Notes under the pieces: generated by a model
Told to the model about the DNA's origin: nothing
Database searches by the model: none
Seen by the model: the letters and a program-made list of their open reading frames with translations, nothing else
From: JAIOZK01 sp964468645
GTDB lineage: Bacteria > Bacteroidota > Bacteroidia > Bacteroidales > JAIOZK01
Direction of reading: 5' to 3'
Assembly: GCA_964468645.1 (NCBI GenBank)
Contig: CAYXUU010000018.1
Span: 1 to 64,000, forward strand
DNA: 64,000 bases
Program-made: the position numbers and the translations under genes
Shown here: piece after piece, positions 16,057 through 24,357 of the stretch
How positions within the stretch are numbered: position 1 is the stretch's first letter
How the letters are laid out: every line of letters begins with the position of its first letter

Positions 16057-17592
16057 ATGAAGACCTTCTACTTATTTCTGATACTTTCACTCTTCAGCGG
16101 TACCGTTCACTCTCAGAAAAACCGCTTCCAGTGTTACAATGAAAAGCAAGTTGATTTATACATGAAGTCCATGCAATACACGCATTTTTTCAACCTGGAA
16201 ATAAAGAAACCCAACTATGATCCTGCACAGTCGAAAATGTACCGTGAACAGGCTGTTTATTATCAAAACCTTTCCCATGACGAAAATGAACGTTGTTCAG
16301 CTCTACCTGATTGTACCGAGGAGTACACAGTCCCTTCCTTCAATTCTCAGCAGGAATGTGAAGAATACCTGCGTCCATATGAAGATAAAAAGAATGAGCT
16401 GGAAGAGCAGATCAAAGCCAATAGGAAGGAAGTATCTAAGTTATATGAGGAACACAGGTATACCGATGCCGGGGTGATCAATAAAGAAACCAATCTGTTA
16501 TGTGCACAGGTAGCATGTTTGAAGAAACTGATCAACCAGGTCAATTGTCCGATGTATATGACAAGTGGTGAAACCGGGGAATTCTTTATCGACTGGGAAA
16601 TGTGGGGAATAGCTGATTATATCAGTTTAAATATCGGAGGTTTTGAGATTTCAAAAGGTAATGAAGTGATCACGATCACTGAAGGAGAGAACCTGTCTAT
16701 CTCAGGGGAATTAAAAAACTACAATAACTATTTGGCTGCCGGTGTACCCTATTATTTTCATTATGTTGTTGATGGCAACCACAACAACAATTCATCCTTT
16801 GACCTTCCTGCATCCGGAGTATTCCAGTCGGTTGTAGGATCTTTTGAACTAACTCCGGGAGAGCATATCTTATTTGTTAGCGTGACAAATGGCCCGGAGT
16901 ATGGGGAATTGGCTGACTTCAACCTTGGCCCATTTACCATCATTGTAGAACCAGGTTATTCACCATCTTCCAGTGTGTTTGATCTGGAGGGGGCTGGATG
17001 GGGATTGAAATTGTTTGACTCAGGACAGGGCAATGTAGCTGACCAGGTCAATGCTGTGTTACAAAATGACCATTCACCGGTTGGTGTAGGATTCAGGGAT
17101 ATCTCTGCGGAAGGAATGATTTTTATTGCAGGTAATGCTCTTGGTATAACCAACTGGGACCTGCAATACTATACCGATGCAGAATCATTACAAAATGGTA
17201 TAGCATCCTATATCAACGCTGGTTACTTACCCATGGGGATCTCCTTTACCGGTCAGGGTGAACTATATGTCCTTTATGTTCTATGTGATATTCAGGCATC
17301 CGGATGGCAACTTGTCGAATCACAACTTAATCTCCAATATGTAACCGGCGATCTCGAACAATGGATCAACCAGCAATATATCCCGGTAGGGATCACAGTT
17401 TTTGGAGGAATGTATTATACCCTTGTTGTTCAGCTTACTGATGCAGGTTTAAGCAACTGGTATATTGAAGGATATAATGATGATCAAAATGAAATACAAA
17501 GCGGCATTAACAGGAATATTTCAGATGGGATGGTGCCGTTTGGATATTTAAAAGAAGGAGAGGTTGTTAATGTTTTGTATGTGGGATTTTAG
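16057..17592 (+). CDS. Secreted protein with Cys-rich N-terminus and four ~50-residue C-terminal repeats
   Basis: 511 residues, unrecognised. A signal peptide (MKTFYLFLILSLFSGTVHSQ) leads into a charged, Cys-containing region with a coiled-coil-like stretch around 105-150 (DKKNELEEQIKANRKEVSKL) and several Cys that could pair. A beta-rich segment (about 185-300) follows. The last ~205 residues hold four repeats, each starting W-x-[LI] and containing 'I-x-x-G-x-x-P-[VMF]-G' and then a short strand: AGWGLKLF, TNWDLQYY, SGWQLVES, SNWYIEGY. No sorting signal of the T9SS or exosortase type is seen at the end (VLYVGF). Confidence 0.7.
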   Translation: MKTFYLFLILSLFSGTVHSQKNRFQCYNEKQVDLYMKSMQYTHFFNLEIKKPNYDPAQSKMYREQAVYYQNLSHDENERCSALPDCTEEYTVPSFNSQQECEEYLRPYEDKKNELEEQIKANRKEVSKLYEEHRYTDAGVINKETNLLCAQVACLKKLINQVNCPMYMTSGETGEFFIDWEMWGIADYISLNIGGFEISKGNEVITITEGENLSISGELKNYNNYLAAGVPYYFHYVVDGNHNNNSSFDLPASGVFQSVVGSFELTPGEHILFVSVTNGPEYGELADFNLGPFTIIVEPGYSPSSSVFDLEGAGWGLKLFDSGQGNVADQVNAVLQNDHSPVGVGFRDISAEGMIFIAGNALGITNWDLQYYTDAESLQNGIASYINAGYLPMGISFTGQGELYVLYVLCDIQASGWQLVESQLNLQYVTGDLEQWINQQYIPVGITVFGGMYYTLVVQLTDAGLSNWYIEGYNDDQNEIQSGINRNISDGMVPFGYLKEGEVVNVLYVGF

Positions 17593-17838
17593 TTCTGGGT
17601 TTTGAGTTTTTAGTTCTGAGTTGGATCGAGCCAACTTAAAACTTCACAATTGATATTTACAGTATTGATGTTAAGTCAAAAAGATATCTGTGTCATCCCT
17701 GGTAGCTGAAGAAGATAGCCACAGAAGCCATGGATGGGATTTGGAGTGTAGTTGAGTAGTTACTTGGTCAGGAAAAAACCTGGAAACAATTGATCTCCAT
17801 AAAAAGTGTATATTTGATCTTTCGTCAACTTTCGCAGC

Positions 17839-19047
17839 ATGCTTAACAAGGATATTATTTATATTGTATTCTTTTTCCTTCCGGTATATCAGTTGCTGTT
17901 CTATTCCATTCAGCTTGTCACTTTTCGGAAGAAGAATGATCCCTCAAGACGCCCACTGGGATTCTTCATGTTGTTAATGCTGCTCTGGCTTGTTATTAAT
18001 TCAAGTCTGTATTTTGGGTATTATAATTTATACAGTTACCTGAAACTGCTGCAGCTACCTGTCTTGCTGGCTATTATACCTACTTATTATTTATATTTTC
18101 ATATCATTGGGCAGGCTGTTGAAAAGAAGATATCCTGGTACCCTCTATTGTACTATTTTCCTTCTTTAATAATTTTACTGCTTAATATACTTGACCATTC
18201 AAGTATTATTCCATTTCAGGCCAGCAGATTAATTCCCGAAGATGGTTCCGTATTCAACTATCCGGATGGTACCAATGGTAGTGCCGGTTGGATATTTCTA
18301 TTAGGGAATTATATATTTATTACCGGACAACTGGTAATTATCTTCTATGTTTACCGGTCAGGAATTCAGCAGATAATTTATAAACGAAATCAGGATCCTA
18401 CCCATTTGCCTTTTCTTCAAACAGGATGGTCCATTATCATCACGATTTCTGTTGTAGTTTTTGTAATTCTCTGTGCCCTGATGCATTTATTTGTTCCAGC
18501 GTATAATCATATTTCTTCTGTAATTTTCAATAGTATGTTGTTGATATCGGGAGGACTAACCGGCTACTTCAGCCTGAAGCAGGATAAGCTTTTTATTCAA
18601 GTATCGGGAGTAAAGTCCAGCGGATCAGGGATTAATGATTTTACCAGCACTCCCATGTCAATAGAAAAGATTAAACCCAACGGAACCCTTGGCAATGATG
18701 GTATAGAAGAAAAGGAAATCATATCACAGTTGAAAATTCTCTTCGAGAAGAAAAAACCCTATCTGAACAGTGATCTTAATATTTTAGATCTTAAAAGGGA
18801 TCTGGGCATCAGTAAACGTAAACTAACTTATATCATCAATGATGTGATGGGAACCAATTTTTATGGCCTTATCAATAAATACAGGGTAATGGAAGCCAGG
18901 GAACATCTTAATAATCCACAGTATGATAACTATAAAATCGATGCAATCTCGGAGATGGTTGGTTTCAAATCAAAGACATCGTTTTACAGTTGTTTTAAAA
19001 AGGTTACTGGGTTGACACCGCTGGAGTTCAGGAAAAAGAAGGAGTGA
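17839..19047 (+). CDS. Membrane-anchored AraC-family transcriptional regulator
   Basis: 402 residues. The N-terminal ~240 residues are strongly hydrophobic with about 7-8 predicted membrane helices (IVFFFLPVYQLLFY, LGFFMLLMLLWLVIN and so on). The C-terminal ~100 residues form an AraC-type double HTH (ILDLKRDLGISKRKLTYIIN, then ISEMVGFKSKTSFYSCFKKV and GLTPLEFRKK). This layout, 7TM plus AraC, is frequent in Bacteroidota and suggests a membrane-tethered regulator responding to a membrane or periplasmic cue. It faces the exosortase locus convergently (124 bp), so any regulation of that locus is only suggested by position. Confidence 0.9.
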   Translation: MLNKDIIYIVFFFLPVYQLLFYSIQLVTFRKKNDPSRRPLGFFMLLMLLWLVINSSLYFGYYNLYSYLKLLQLPVLLAIIPTYYLYFHIIGQAVEKKISWYPLLYYFPSLIILLLNILDHSSIIPFQASRLIPEDGSVFNYPDGTNGSAGWIFLLGNYIFITGQLVIIFYVYRSGIQQIIYKRNQDPTHLPFLQTGWSIIITISVVVFVILCALMHLFVPAYNHISSVIFNSMLLISGGLTGYFSLKQDKLFIQVSGVKSSGSGINDFTSTPMSIEKIKPNGTLGNDGIEEKEIISQLKILFEKKKPYLNSDLNILDLKRDLGISKRKLTYIINDVMGTNFYGLINKYRVMEAREHLNNPQYDNYKIDAISEMVGFKSKTSFYSCFKKVTGLTPLEFRKKKE

Positions 19048-19170
19048 GTTACTGATTTGAAGTTGCCAGTTCGAAGTTGCCAGTTTGAAGTTGGCATTTT
19101 GCATAACTTCGAACTTCAAACAGGTAACTTCGAACCAGTTAATTGAGATTAAAGTAAGGTTATCAGTTTG

Positions 19171-19692
19171 CTATCGTGCACTCTTTCGAAATACCGGATA
19201 CAACAAATTATCCTTAATGATCAGTACCACTGCCACCACATAAAAACTGTCAAGCATGATATCATAGAACAATTGCTGGGCGGTGGAATCGTAATAGCCT
19301 GTCAGCAGGATGAGGAAGATCATCTGCACCAGCACGAAAATGACCACATTTACCCCGAAGGATTTCAGTGCTTTCTTCCATTGGAGAGCAAGGAATAAAA
19401 AGATCTGCCATGAGAGTATAATGACGAAGGGTTGCATGATACTACCGGTTTCCTGCGGATAATGTGCCCTTTTACCATTGATCAGTACATGTGCCTGAAA
19501 CTCATACTTGCCATTGGTTTCTTCAAGCTTGATTTTTGTATGTTTTTTAACAATGCTGAGCCCGACATTACTTGTGGCCACCAGTACCCGGGCATAGGCT
19601 ATTTCCATTCCTGCCTGCCAGCCGATAAAAACCAGCACCGAAATGAGCAGGAGTAAAATGATCTTGTTTCTTGTTGAAGATAATAGCTTCAT
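19171..19692 (-). CDS. Exosortase-associated membrane protein
   Basis: 173 residues. An N-terminal membrane helix (KIILLLLISVLVFIGWQAGM) is followed by a periplasmic stretch of about 60 residues with short strands (KIKLEETNGKYEFQAHVLIN), then about three further helices (FVIILSWQIFLFLALQW, VNVVIFVLVQMIFLILLTGY, VVAVVLIIKDNLLYPVF). I do not recognise a named family with certainty. Position decides the call: it starts 23 bp after the stop of the exosortase-family gene on the same strand, and known Bacteroidota exosortases (for example XrtF and XrtX) are commonly paired with a small membrane protein of this size. It may help hold or process the sorted proteins (inference). Confidence 0.62.
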   Translation of the reverse strand: MKLLSSTRNKIILLLLISVLVFIGWQAGMEIAYARVLVATSNVGLSIVKKHTKIKLEETNGKYEFQAHVLINGKRAHYPQETGSIMQPFVIILSWQIFLFLALQWKKALKSFGVNVVIFVLVQMIFLILLTGYYDSTAQQLFYDIMLDSFYVVAVVLIIKDNLLYPVFRKSAR

Positions 19693-19715
19693 GATATCTT
19701 GTATATGATTGTTAA

Positions 19716-20351
19716 CTAATTTGTCTCCTGATCAGTTTTCTGTTCTTTGATCTCGCGCAAAGCTGGCCGGTATCTCCAGTACCAGATCAGGAATACCATG
19801 ATCCCGAAAAGGATATTCCACAAATAATCGTGGATATAATGAAACATGCTGGCATCCCACTTTCCGATATATCCCATGGTGATAAAACGGAAGCTGTTGA
19901 CCACAAAGACCGAACCAAGGAATATCAGCAGGGTGATCAGCCTCTGCTTCCAGCTTACCGGAGAGAAAAGACTGAGAAAAATAACAAAAATATAGAAATT
20001 ATATGCTGTACATTCCATAATCACTTCCATGGTATAACCGCTTACCGTGATATATGGAAAACTGCTGCTGGTTATAGGGAAGAAGAGTAGCTTCCCGAAT
20101 CCAACTGAAGTGTCGAGTGTGAATTTGACAAAGAAGTGTTGAACACTCTCCTTTAATGCCGGAAGGTGAAGGATAGTCGTAGCTGCAAACCAGAGAACCA
20201 CTGCATATATTAATGGTTTAAAATGATGCATGAATTTACGGAATGCCTCTTTTCTCTCAAGCTTCTCATTTTGTTTGAGCTCTTCCTGTTGCTTTTGAGC
20301 TTCCTGTTGTTTAAATTTTTTCTGTTGTTTTCGTTTATTTCTTGCTGACAT
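19716..20351 (-). CDS. Exosortase/archaeosortase-family transpeptidase
   Basis: 211 residues. A charged Gln/Lys/Glu-rich cytoplasmic tail (residues 1-40) precedes an integral membrane domain. The three residues that define the exosortase active site are present in the right order: Cys114 in MECTAYNFY, Arg155 in NSFRF (family N-x-x-R) and a His in FHYIHDYLW (His171 or His174, the latter in the usual HDY-W setting). Exosortases cut and anchor secreted proteins that end in a short motif, a membrane helix and basic residues. The subfamily could not be assigned from sequence alone. A matching substrate candidate lies upstream (20673-21359) and a partner membrane protein directly downstream (19171-19692), which makes this a self-contained sorting locus. 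Confidence 0.82.
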   Translation of the reverse strand: MSARNKRKQQKKFKQQEAQKQQEELKQNEKLERKEAFRKFMHHFKPLIYAVVLWFAATTILHLPALKESVQHFFVKFTLDTSVGFGKLLFFPITSSSFPYITVSGYTMEVIMECTAYNFYIFVIFLSLFSPVSWKQRLITLLIFLGSVFVVNSFRFITMGYIGKWDASMFHYIHDYLWNILFGIMVFLIWYWRYRPALREIKEQKTDQETN

Positions 20352-20672
20352 ATCCCCGGATTATAAATTTTACGGCTAATATAAGAAATCAATAATGATG
20401 TTGGGCTATTGTGGGGATGTAATCTTGTTTTTTTTGTTGGTTAATGATTATTGGTCATTAGTCATTGGTCATACAGTGGTTATACAATAGTATGTCAATC
20501 GTCAATCGTCAATTGTCAATATCAATATCACTCTTTGGTCATACAATAGTCATTCGATTGTAATGCAATTTTAGCTACTTGGATACATCGAATGTTGTAC
20601 TTCGACAATCGACAATCAAAAAAGCCACTCCCTGAAGAAGCGGCTTTTGATAAAACTTAGCTTATGATGGTT
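20352..20672. other. Repeat-rich spacer between exosortase gene and its likely substrate
   Basis: 321 bases. It holds repeated phrases GGTCATTAGTCATTGGTCAT and GTCAATCGTCAATCGTCAAT between about 20450 and 20600 and a terminator at 20618-20648. The terminator suggests that the substrate gene and the exosortase gene are transcribed separately. No gene. Confidence 0.5.
20618..20648 (-). terminator. Terminator after the exosortase-substrate gene
   Basis: Read on the minus strand, AAAAGCCGCT and AGTGGCTTTT pair around a short loop and the hairpin runs out into TTTTTT. It lies 25 bases past the stop codon of the 20673-21359 gene. Confidence 0.7.
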
Positions 20673-21359
20673 TCAGGCAAATACTCTCCTGAAGCGGTAA
20701 ACAGTAAATGCCACAATTAATATTATACCAATATAAATTGCCCAGTTGGAAAGGGGCATGGGGAAAAACCCCGTGGATAAAGTAACCTCGTAATCGGCTC
20801 CGCTAGCATATCCGGAAAAGACAGGCAAGCCAACCCAGAAATACCAGGTTCCGGGTGTGCACGTATATGATACATGGCCGGTAGTACCTGCTGGAATATT
20901 AATATCCATGGCAGCAAGACTGACTAAACCACAATTTCCATCATCTTCAATAATGAAAATATCTAACGGACAGTTGGCTATACTGGTCCAGTGTAAATTG
21001 GTTGTTTCAGTTAACACGATCCTGTACCAGTCTGTGTCTCTGTGATCTGGAATACCTGCAACAGAATATGTGTTTGTCCTTCCACAGTAAACATCCCCGA
21101 TATTGATGTCAATAAATACCGGAGGAATGCTGTTGCAACCACCGTCAACAACGTCTAAACCATCATCAGGAATATCTGGTTCGTTTTCATCAAGGGCGGT
21201 GGGCTGGCAGGTGAATGCGGGACCATCGGTGGGGGCCTCAAATTGAACTTTGGGTTGAAAATTGTCAGGTTTACTTGCTCCTGTATAAAATTCTTGTCCT
21301 AAAGAGGTGAATGCCAGGAAGAGTAAGCCTGTAAATGTTAATAATGCGATCTTTTTCAT
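20673..21359 (-). CDS. Secreted protein with PPC-like domain and exosortase-type C-terminal sorting signal
   Basis: 228 residues. A signal peptide (MKKIALLTFTGLLFLAFTSL) precedes a low-complexity acidic region (DENEPDIPDDGLDVVDGG) and a beta-sandwich resembling bacterial pre-peptidase C-terminal domains: DTDWYRIVLTETTNLHW, then DIFIIEDDGNC and PGTWYFWVG. It ends in a tripartite tail at residues 202-228: motif PLSNWAIYIG, hydrophobic helix, then RFRR. That tail aligns without gaps to the end of the 62974-63702 protein (13 of 27 identical). It is unlike T9SS domains and resembles IPTL-CTERM-type signals in having Pro-x3-Trp before the helix. The adjacent exosortase gene is the natural processing enzyme. 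Confidence 0.78.
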   Translation of the reverse strand: MKKIALLTFTGLLFLAFTSLGQEFYTGASKPDNFQPKVQFEAPTDGPAFTCQPTALDENEPDIPDDGLDVVDGGCNSIPPVFIDINIGDVYCGRTNTYSVAGIPDHRDTDWYRIVLTETTNLHWTSIANCPLDIFIIEDDGNCGLVSLAAMDINIPAGTTGHVSYTCTPGTWYFWVGLPVFSGYASGADYEVTLSTGFFPMPLSNWAIYIGIILIVAFTVYRFRRVFA

Positions 21360-22104
21360 AGGCTTGGTTTTTTTAATTATTATAAATTAAAGGTACTGTC
21401 AATCTTAGGTCAAAGTCAAGAACTTGTTGTTCGTTTAGCGTTTAGACGAACAAATTGAATCATAAAAGGCAGTATCAGAGCTGGTTGCAAATTTGTATTT
21501 CTAAGAATCAAAGCACTTAGAAACACAAATTCCGAAGTAATAAATACGTACATTTTTGTGAGTGCCTTGCCAAATAGTTCAATGATTCAAGATTGGTATC
21601 CGAATAGGTATCCGGGCATAGAAAAGAAGATTACTTAATAAAACGATTTTTTATAAAAGTTATGCCGGAGCATGAATTAACAGAACAAGGCTAACGGCCT
21701 ATGGAATTACCTGTTGATCTTCTTCGGCCTGATCACCATCCCTGTTTACCTTATCCTGAGCCGGAAGGTGGAAAGATGATAACCAGGGGAAGCAATATAG
21801 GTGAAGCCTGCCTTAGTTTCCGGGGGTGGGTGCGGGAAACATGGTTCAGAACTGAGATTGTCATGCCTGATTGGGATGAATAAATTGATGTAGGTGTTCA
21901 GGTATGATTATTCTTGTAAATTACCTCTTGACTTGCTATTCTTATGACCTGATTGTCAGAGAGAAACCACTGGTTGTACAGGTGTTTTGCCTTGTTTAAA
22001 ACATATGCCTTTGGAGTTATCTGATTGCATGAGACAGGAGTTTAGTATGAGGGCATAGTAAGGGCTTAGGGTGAAAATTATTTGGATGTGAGGTGCTAAA
22101 TGCG
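21360..22104. other. Long spacer with two inverted repeats and a membrane-anchor remnant
   Basis: 745 bases. An 8-bp inverted repeat TTGTTCGT/ACGAACAA (21427-21434 and 21446-21453) lies about 70 bases upstream of the substrate gene start. A stronger one pairs 21490-21505 with 21516-21531 (15 of 16 bp). On the plus strand, 21681-21779 is an open stretch without ATG encoding a hydrophobic helix followed by SRKVER and a stop (FFGLITIPVYLILSRKVER), which looks like the tail end of a lost membrane protein. Nothing else coding is supported. Confidence 0.45.
21490..21531. repeat. 16-bp inverted repeat with 10-base loop
   Basis: AATTTGTATTTCTAAG (21490-21505) pairs with CTTAGAAACACAAATT (21516-21531) with a single mismatch. 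There is no U-tract on either side, so a plain intrinsic terminator is not favoured. It may be a regulator site, a repeat element or the end of a decayed transcription unit. Confidence 0.6.
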
Positions 22105-23365
22105 TTAATCTTTTATGCAACGGACTGAGTAACCCCTAGTATTTTCATGGTTGTCACGGCAGACCTTTTCGTAGTTAAAGAGTAAACTCCGGTACAGAGC
22201 GACAAGACTGTTGATTTCTGTGGATGACCAGAAATAGGCGCACTTCCCAATACCATTAAAATGAACAATTTGAAATTTGTAACCAGCTGGAAGAGCAGTA
22301 AATCCATAAACATCAATTCCATTACCACTTGAATACCAGAAATTTTTAGATTTCAGATTGTTCCCAGCGTCATATCCTCTCCAGTTATAGCCAAACCATT
22401 CATAATTTCCGATTCCATAACGGCTGTCAACTGTTCCTTCAAGCATCTTCCAATCATCATCACTTGGCAACCGCCAACCTGAAGGGCAGGCTTCCAGTGC
22501 AGTTTGACCATTATATAATCTACCAAAAGTATCACAGTTTGATGGATTGTTGTCATAACACCAACTATCACCAGTTTCATAGTTAAGGTTCTCCTTCAAC
22601 CTTCAACCAGCATTGACTGAAGATTTGCACAGTATTGTATGTCTGTCCTTCGTATGTAACGGTAGGTATGCCAGGGCAAGGGATGTTTGTTGCAAACTGA
22701 AATGTAAAAGTTTCGCTAAATTCAGGGGTACTTGGTATACCTGATTCAAGGGTATCGAGGTAACCAATGTATAAGAGCTCATCACCTATCTCAAAGTTAA
22801 AGCCAGTAAGGGCTGAGGTTGATTTATAAGTATCACCACCTGTATTTGTATTCACGTATGATAACAAACAGGTATTACCAGAAGTCTTCCCTGAGTTAAT
22901 CATCTTAACAGTTTCACCACTTCCAGATATAACAGAAAGAAAGTATAGCTGCTGCCCACCGGGTTTAAACACAAACTCATGTGTACCCTGTTGAAGGTTC
23001 AGGCTAATATCAGCTTGCTTCCTACCCACAACATCACTAACCAACATCTTTATATCTGCCTGCTTAGGAACGCATATCCTGATGGTGGCCTGATCAGTCA
23101 TAGGATTTGGGTACACTGCCTGTACCTGTAACTTGCTTTCAGCCTGATGCTGATCGATGCCCACATAGTAAAGGGTAAGTACCGTATCAGGATAATACAG
23201 CGTGGTATCACCCCCTTGTGTGCGGTTCATTACCATGATGCTGTCCAGTTGTGTCCAGGTGGTGTCGTTAATGGCTGTGCAGGTTACGGAGATGGATTGC
23301 CCATTACTGAAATCAACCCAAGAAACCAGTAAAAACAAGATTAAGGAAATTTCAAATAATTTCAT
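22105..23365 (-). pseudogene. FISUMP-domain protein gene broken by a 7-bp duplication
   Basis: The N-terminal part (22583-23365, 260 aa) has a signal peptide, an internal T9SS-like segment (VYPNPMTDQATIRI) and the start of a Fibrobacter succinogenes major paralogous (FISUMP) domain (GQTYNTVQIFSQCWLK), then changes to VEGEP and stops. The rest of the FISUMP domain (NLNYETGDSWCYDN ... GYSVRCIKD) continues in another frame at 22105-22599. At the break, the plus strand has CTTCAAC twice in direct succession (22594-22607). Removing one copy restores SQCWLKENLNYETG, which matches the intact paralogue next door (SQTWMAENLNFETE). Either a recent mutation, a phase-variable site or a sequencing/assembly error. 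Confidence 0.88.
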
Positions 23366-23384
23366 TTGTCATATGTGATGTTAA

Positions 23385-24353
23385 CTAATCTTTAACACAT
23401 CGGACTGAATATCCCATTGATGGTATTTCTTCTGTACGTGAGATTGTCTGACCAGCAGAAAAACGCCTAATCCAAGGTAGATGATAATTGTCTCCTGATG
23501 ATGTCCAGAAACATGCTTGATTAAATATTTCTCTAAATGAATCACCCCCCAAAAAAAGATACCCACCTGGAAGAACCGTAAATCCAAATGCATCAATACC
23601 TCGATGGTTAACATTTGACCAACCAAATTGTGATCTCAATTGGTATCCTGCATCATATCCTCTGTTATCCTCTTTATCCCATTCTGGATCACCAACTCCA
23701 TAATGACTATCAACTGTACCCTCAATCAGCTTCCATTCATCATCTGAAGGCAAGTGCCAACCTGGTGGGCATATGGTCAATGCAGTATCCCACTTATATA
23801 ATCTGCCATATTTGTCACAAATTAAATTATCATTGTCATAACAGTAACTATCCTCAGTTTCAAAATTAAGGTTTTCAGCCATCCATGTTTGACTACCTAT
23901 TGTTATTATATTATATGTTTGACCGTCGCGAGGATCCGTCATAGTCTCAATTCCAGGGAAATTTTCAACCGTAACACTACGAATTGTGCTATTTGTTAAT
24001 CCTTCTGAATTTTTTATTTCCATCTTGATGATATATAGGCCTTCAAAGTTATATTGGTGATACATGAACATAGGATAAATCCATCCCGTATCCCATATTC
24101 CATCATTTTCAAAATCCCACCTGAATTGCCTTGGACTATAGTCGCCTTCTTCAAAGCTTTCCCTTGGATCTAATTTAAATAAAGTGAGTGTTGTATAGCC
24201 CGAAGAAGGAGTAACAATAAATGATGCTGTTGGTGAGTTATTTTCATCATTATCCTTATTACATGATCCACAACATAAAATAAAAATGAAAACTATTACG
24301 TAGAAAAGAATTTGTACTATAGGTCTTGCAATAATAATATTTATATCATTCAT
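23385..24353 (-). CDS. Lipoprotein with PKD-like domain and FISUMP domain
   Basis: 322 residues. The N-terminus holds a membrane segment ending in a Cys cluster (FILCCGSCNKD), consistent with a lipoprotein signal. Residues about 40-130 form a PKD-like beta-sandwich (SPTASFIVTPSSGYTTLTLF, FRWDFENDGIWDTGW). The C-terminal ~185 residues are a FISUMP domain: GQTYNIITIGSQTWMAENLN, CPPGWHLPSDDEWK, YDAGYQLRS, and the standard ending GYSVRCVKD. FISUMP proteins are abundant surface proteins of unknown role in Fibrobacteres and Bacteroidota. It is paralogous to the broken gene 19 bp downstream and starts only 4 bp after the Ycf48-like gene ends, so the three genes probably form one transcription unit. 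Confidence 0.88.
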   Translation of the reverse strand: MNDINIIIARPIVQILFYVIVFIFILCCGSCNKDNDENNSPTASFIVTPSSGYTTLTLFKLDPRESFEEGDYSPRQFRWDFENDGIWDTGWIYPMFMYHQYNFEGLYIIKMEIKNSEGLTNSTIRSVTVENFPGIETMTDPRDGQTYNIITIGSQTWMAENLNFETEDSYCYDNDNLICDKYGRLYKWDTALTICPPGWHLPSDDEWKLIEGTVDSHYGVGDPEWDKEDNRGYDAGYQLRSQFGWSNVNHRGIDAFGFTVLPGGYLFLGGDSFREIFNQACFWTSSGDNYHLPWIRRFSAGQTISRTEEIPSMGYSVRCVKD

Positions 24354-24357
24354 GTCA

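Noticed and set aside
21701..21883. 60-codon plus-strand frame starting MELPVDLLRP in the long spacer
   Set aside because: Another frame over the same bases encodes the more plausible hydrophobic remnant (FFGLITIPVYLILSRKVER). Neither shows a real start, so no gene was called.
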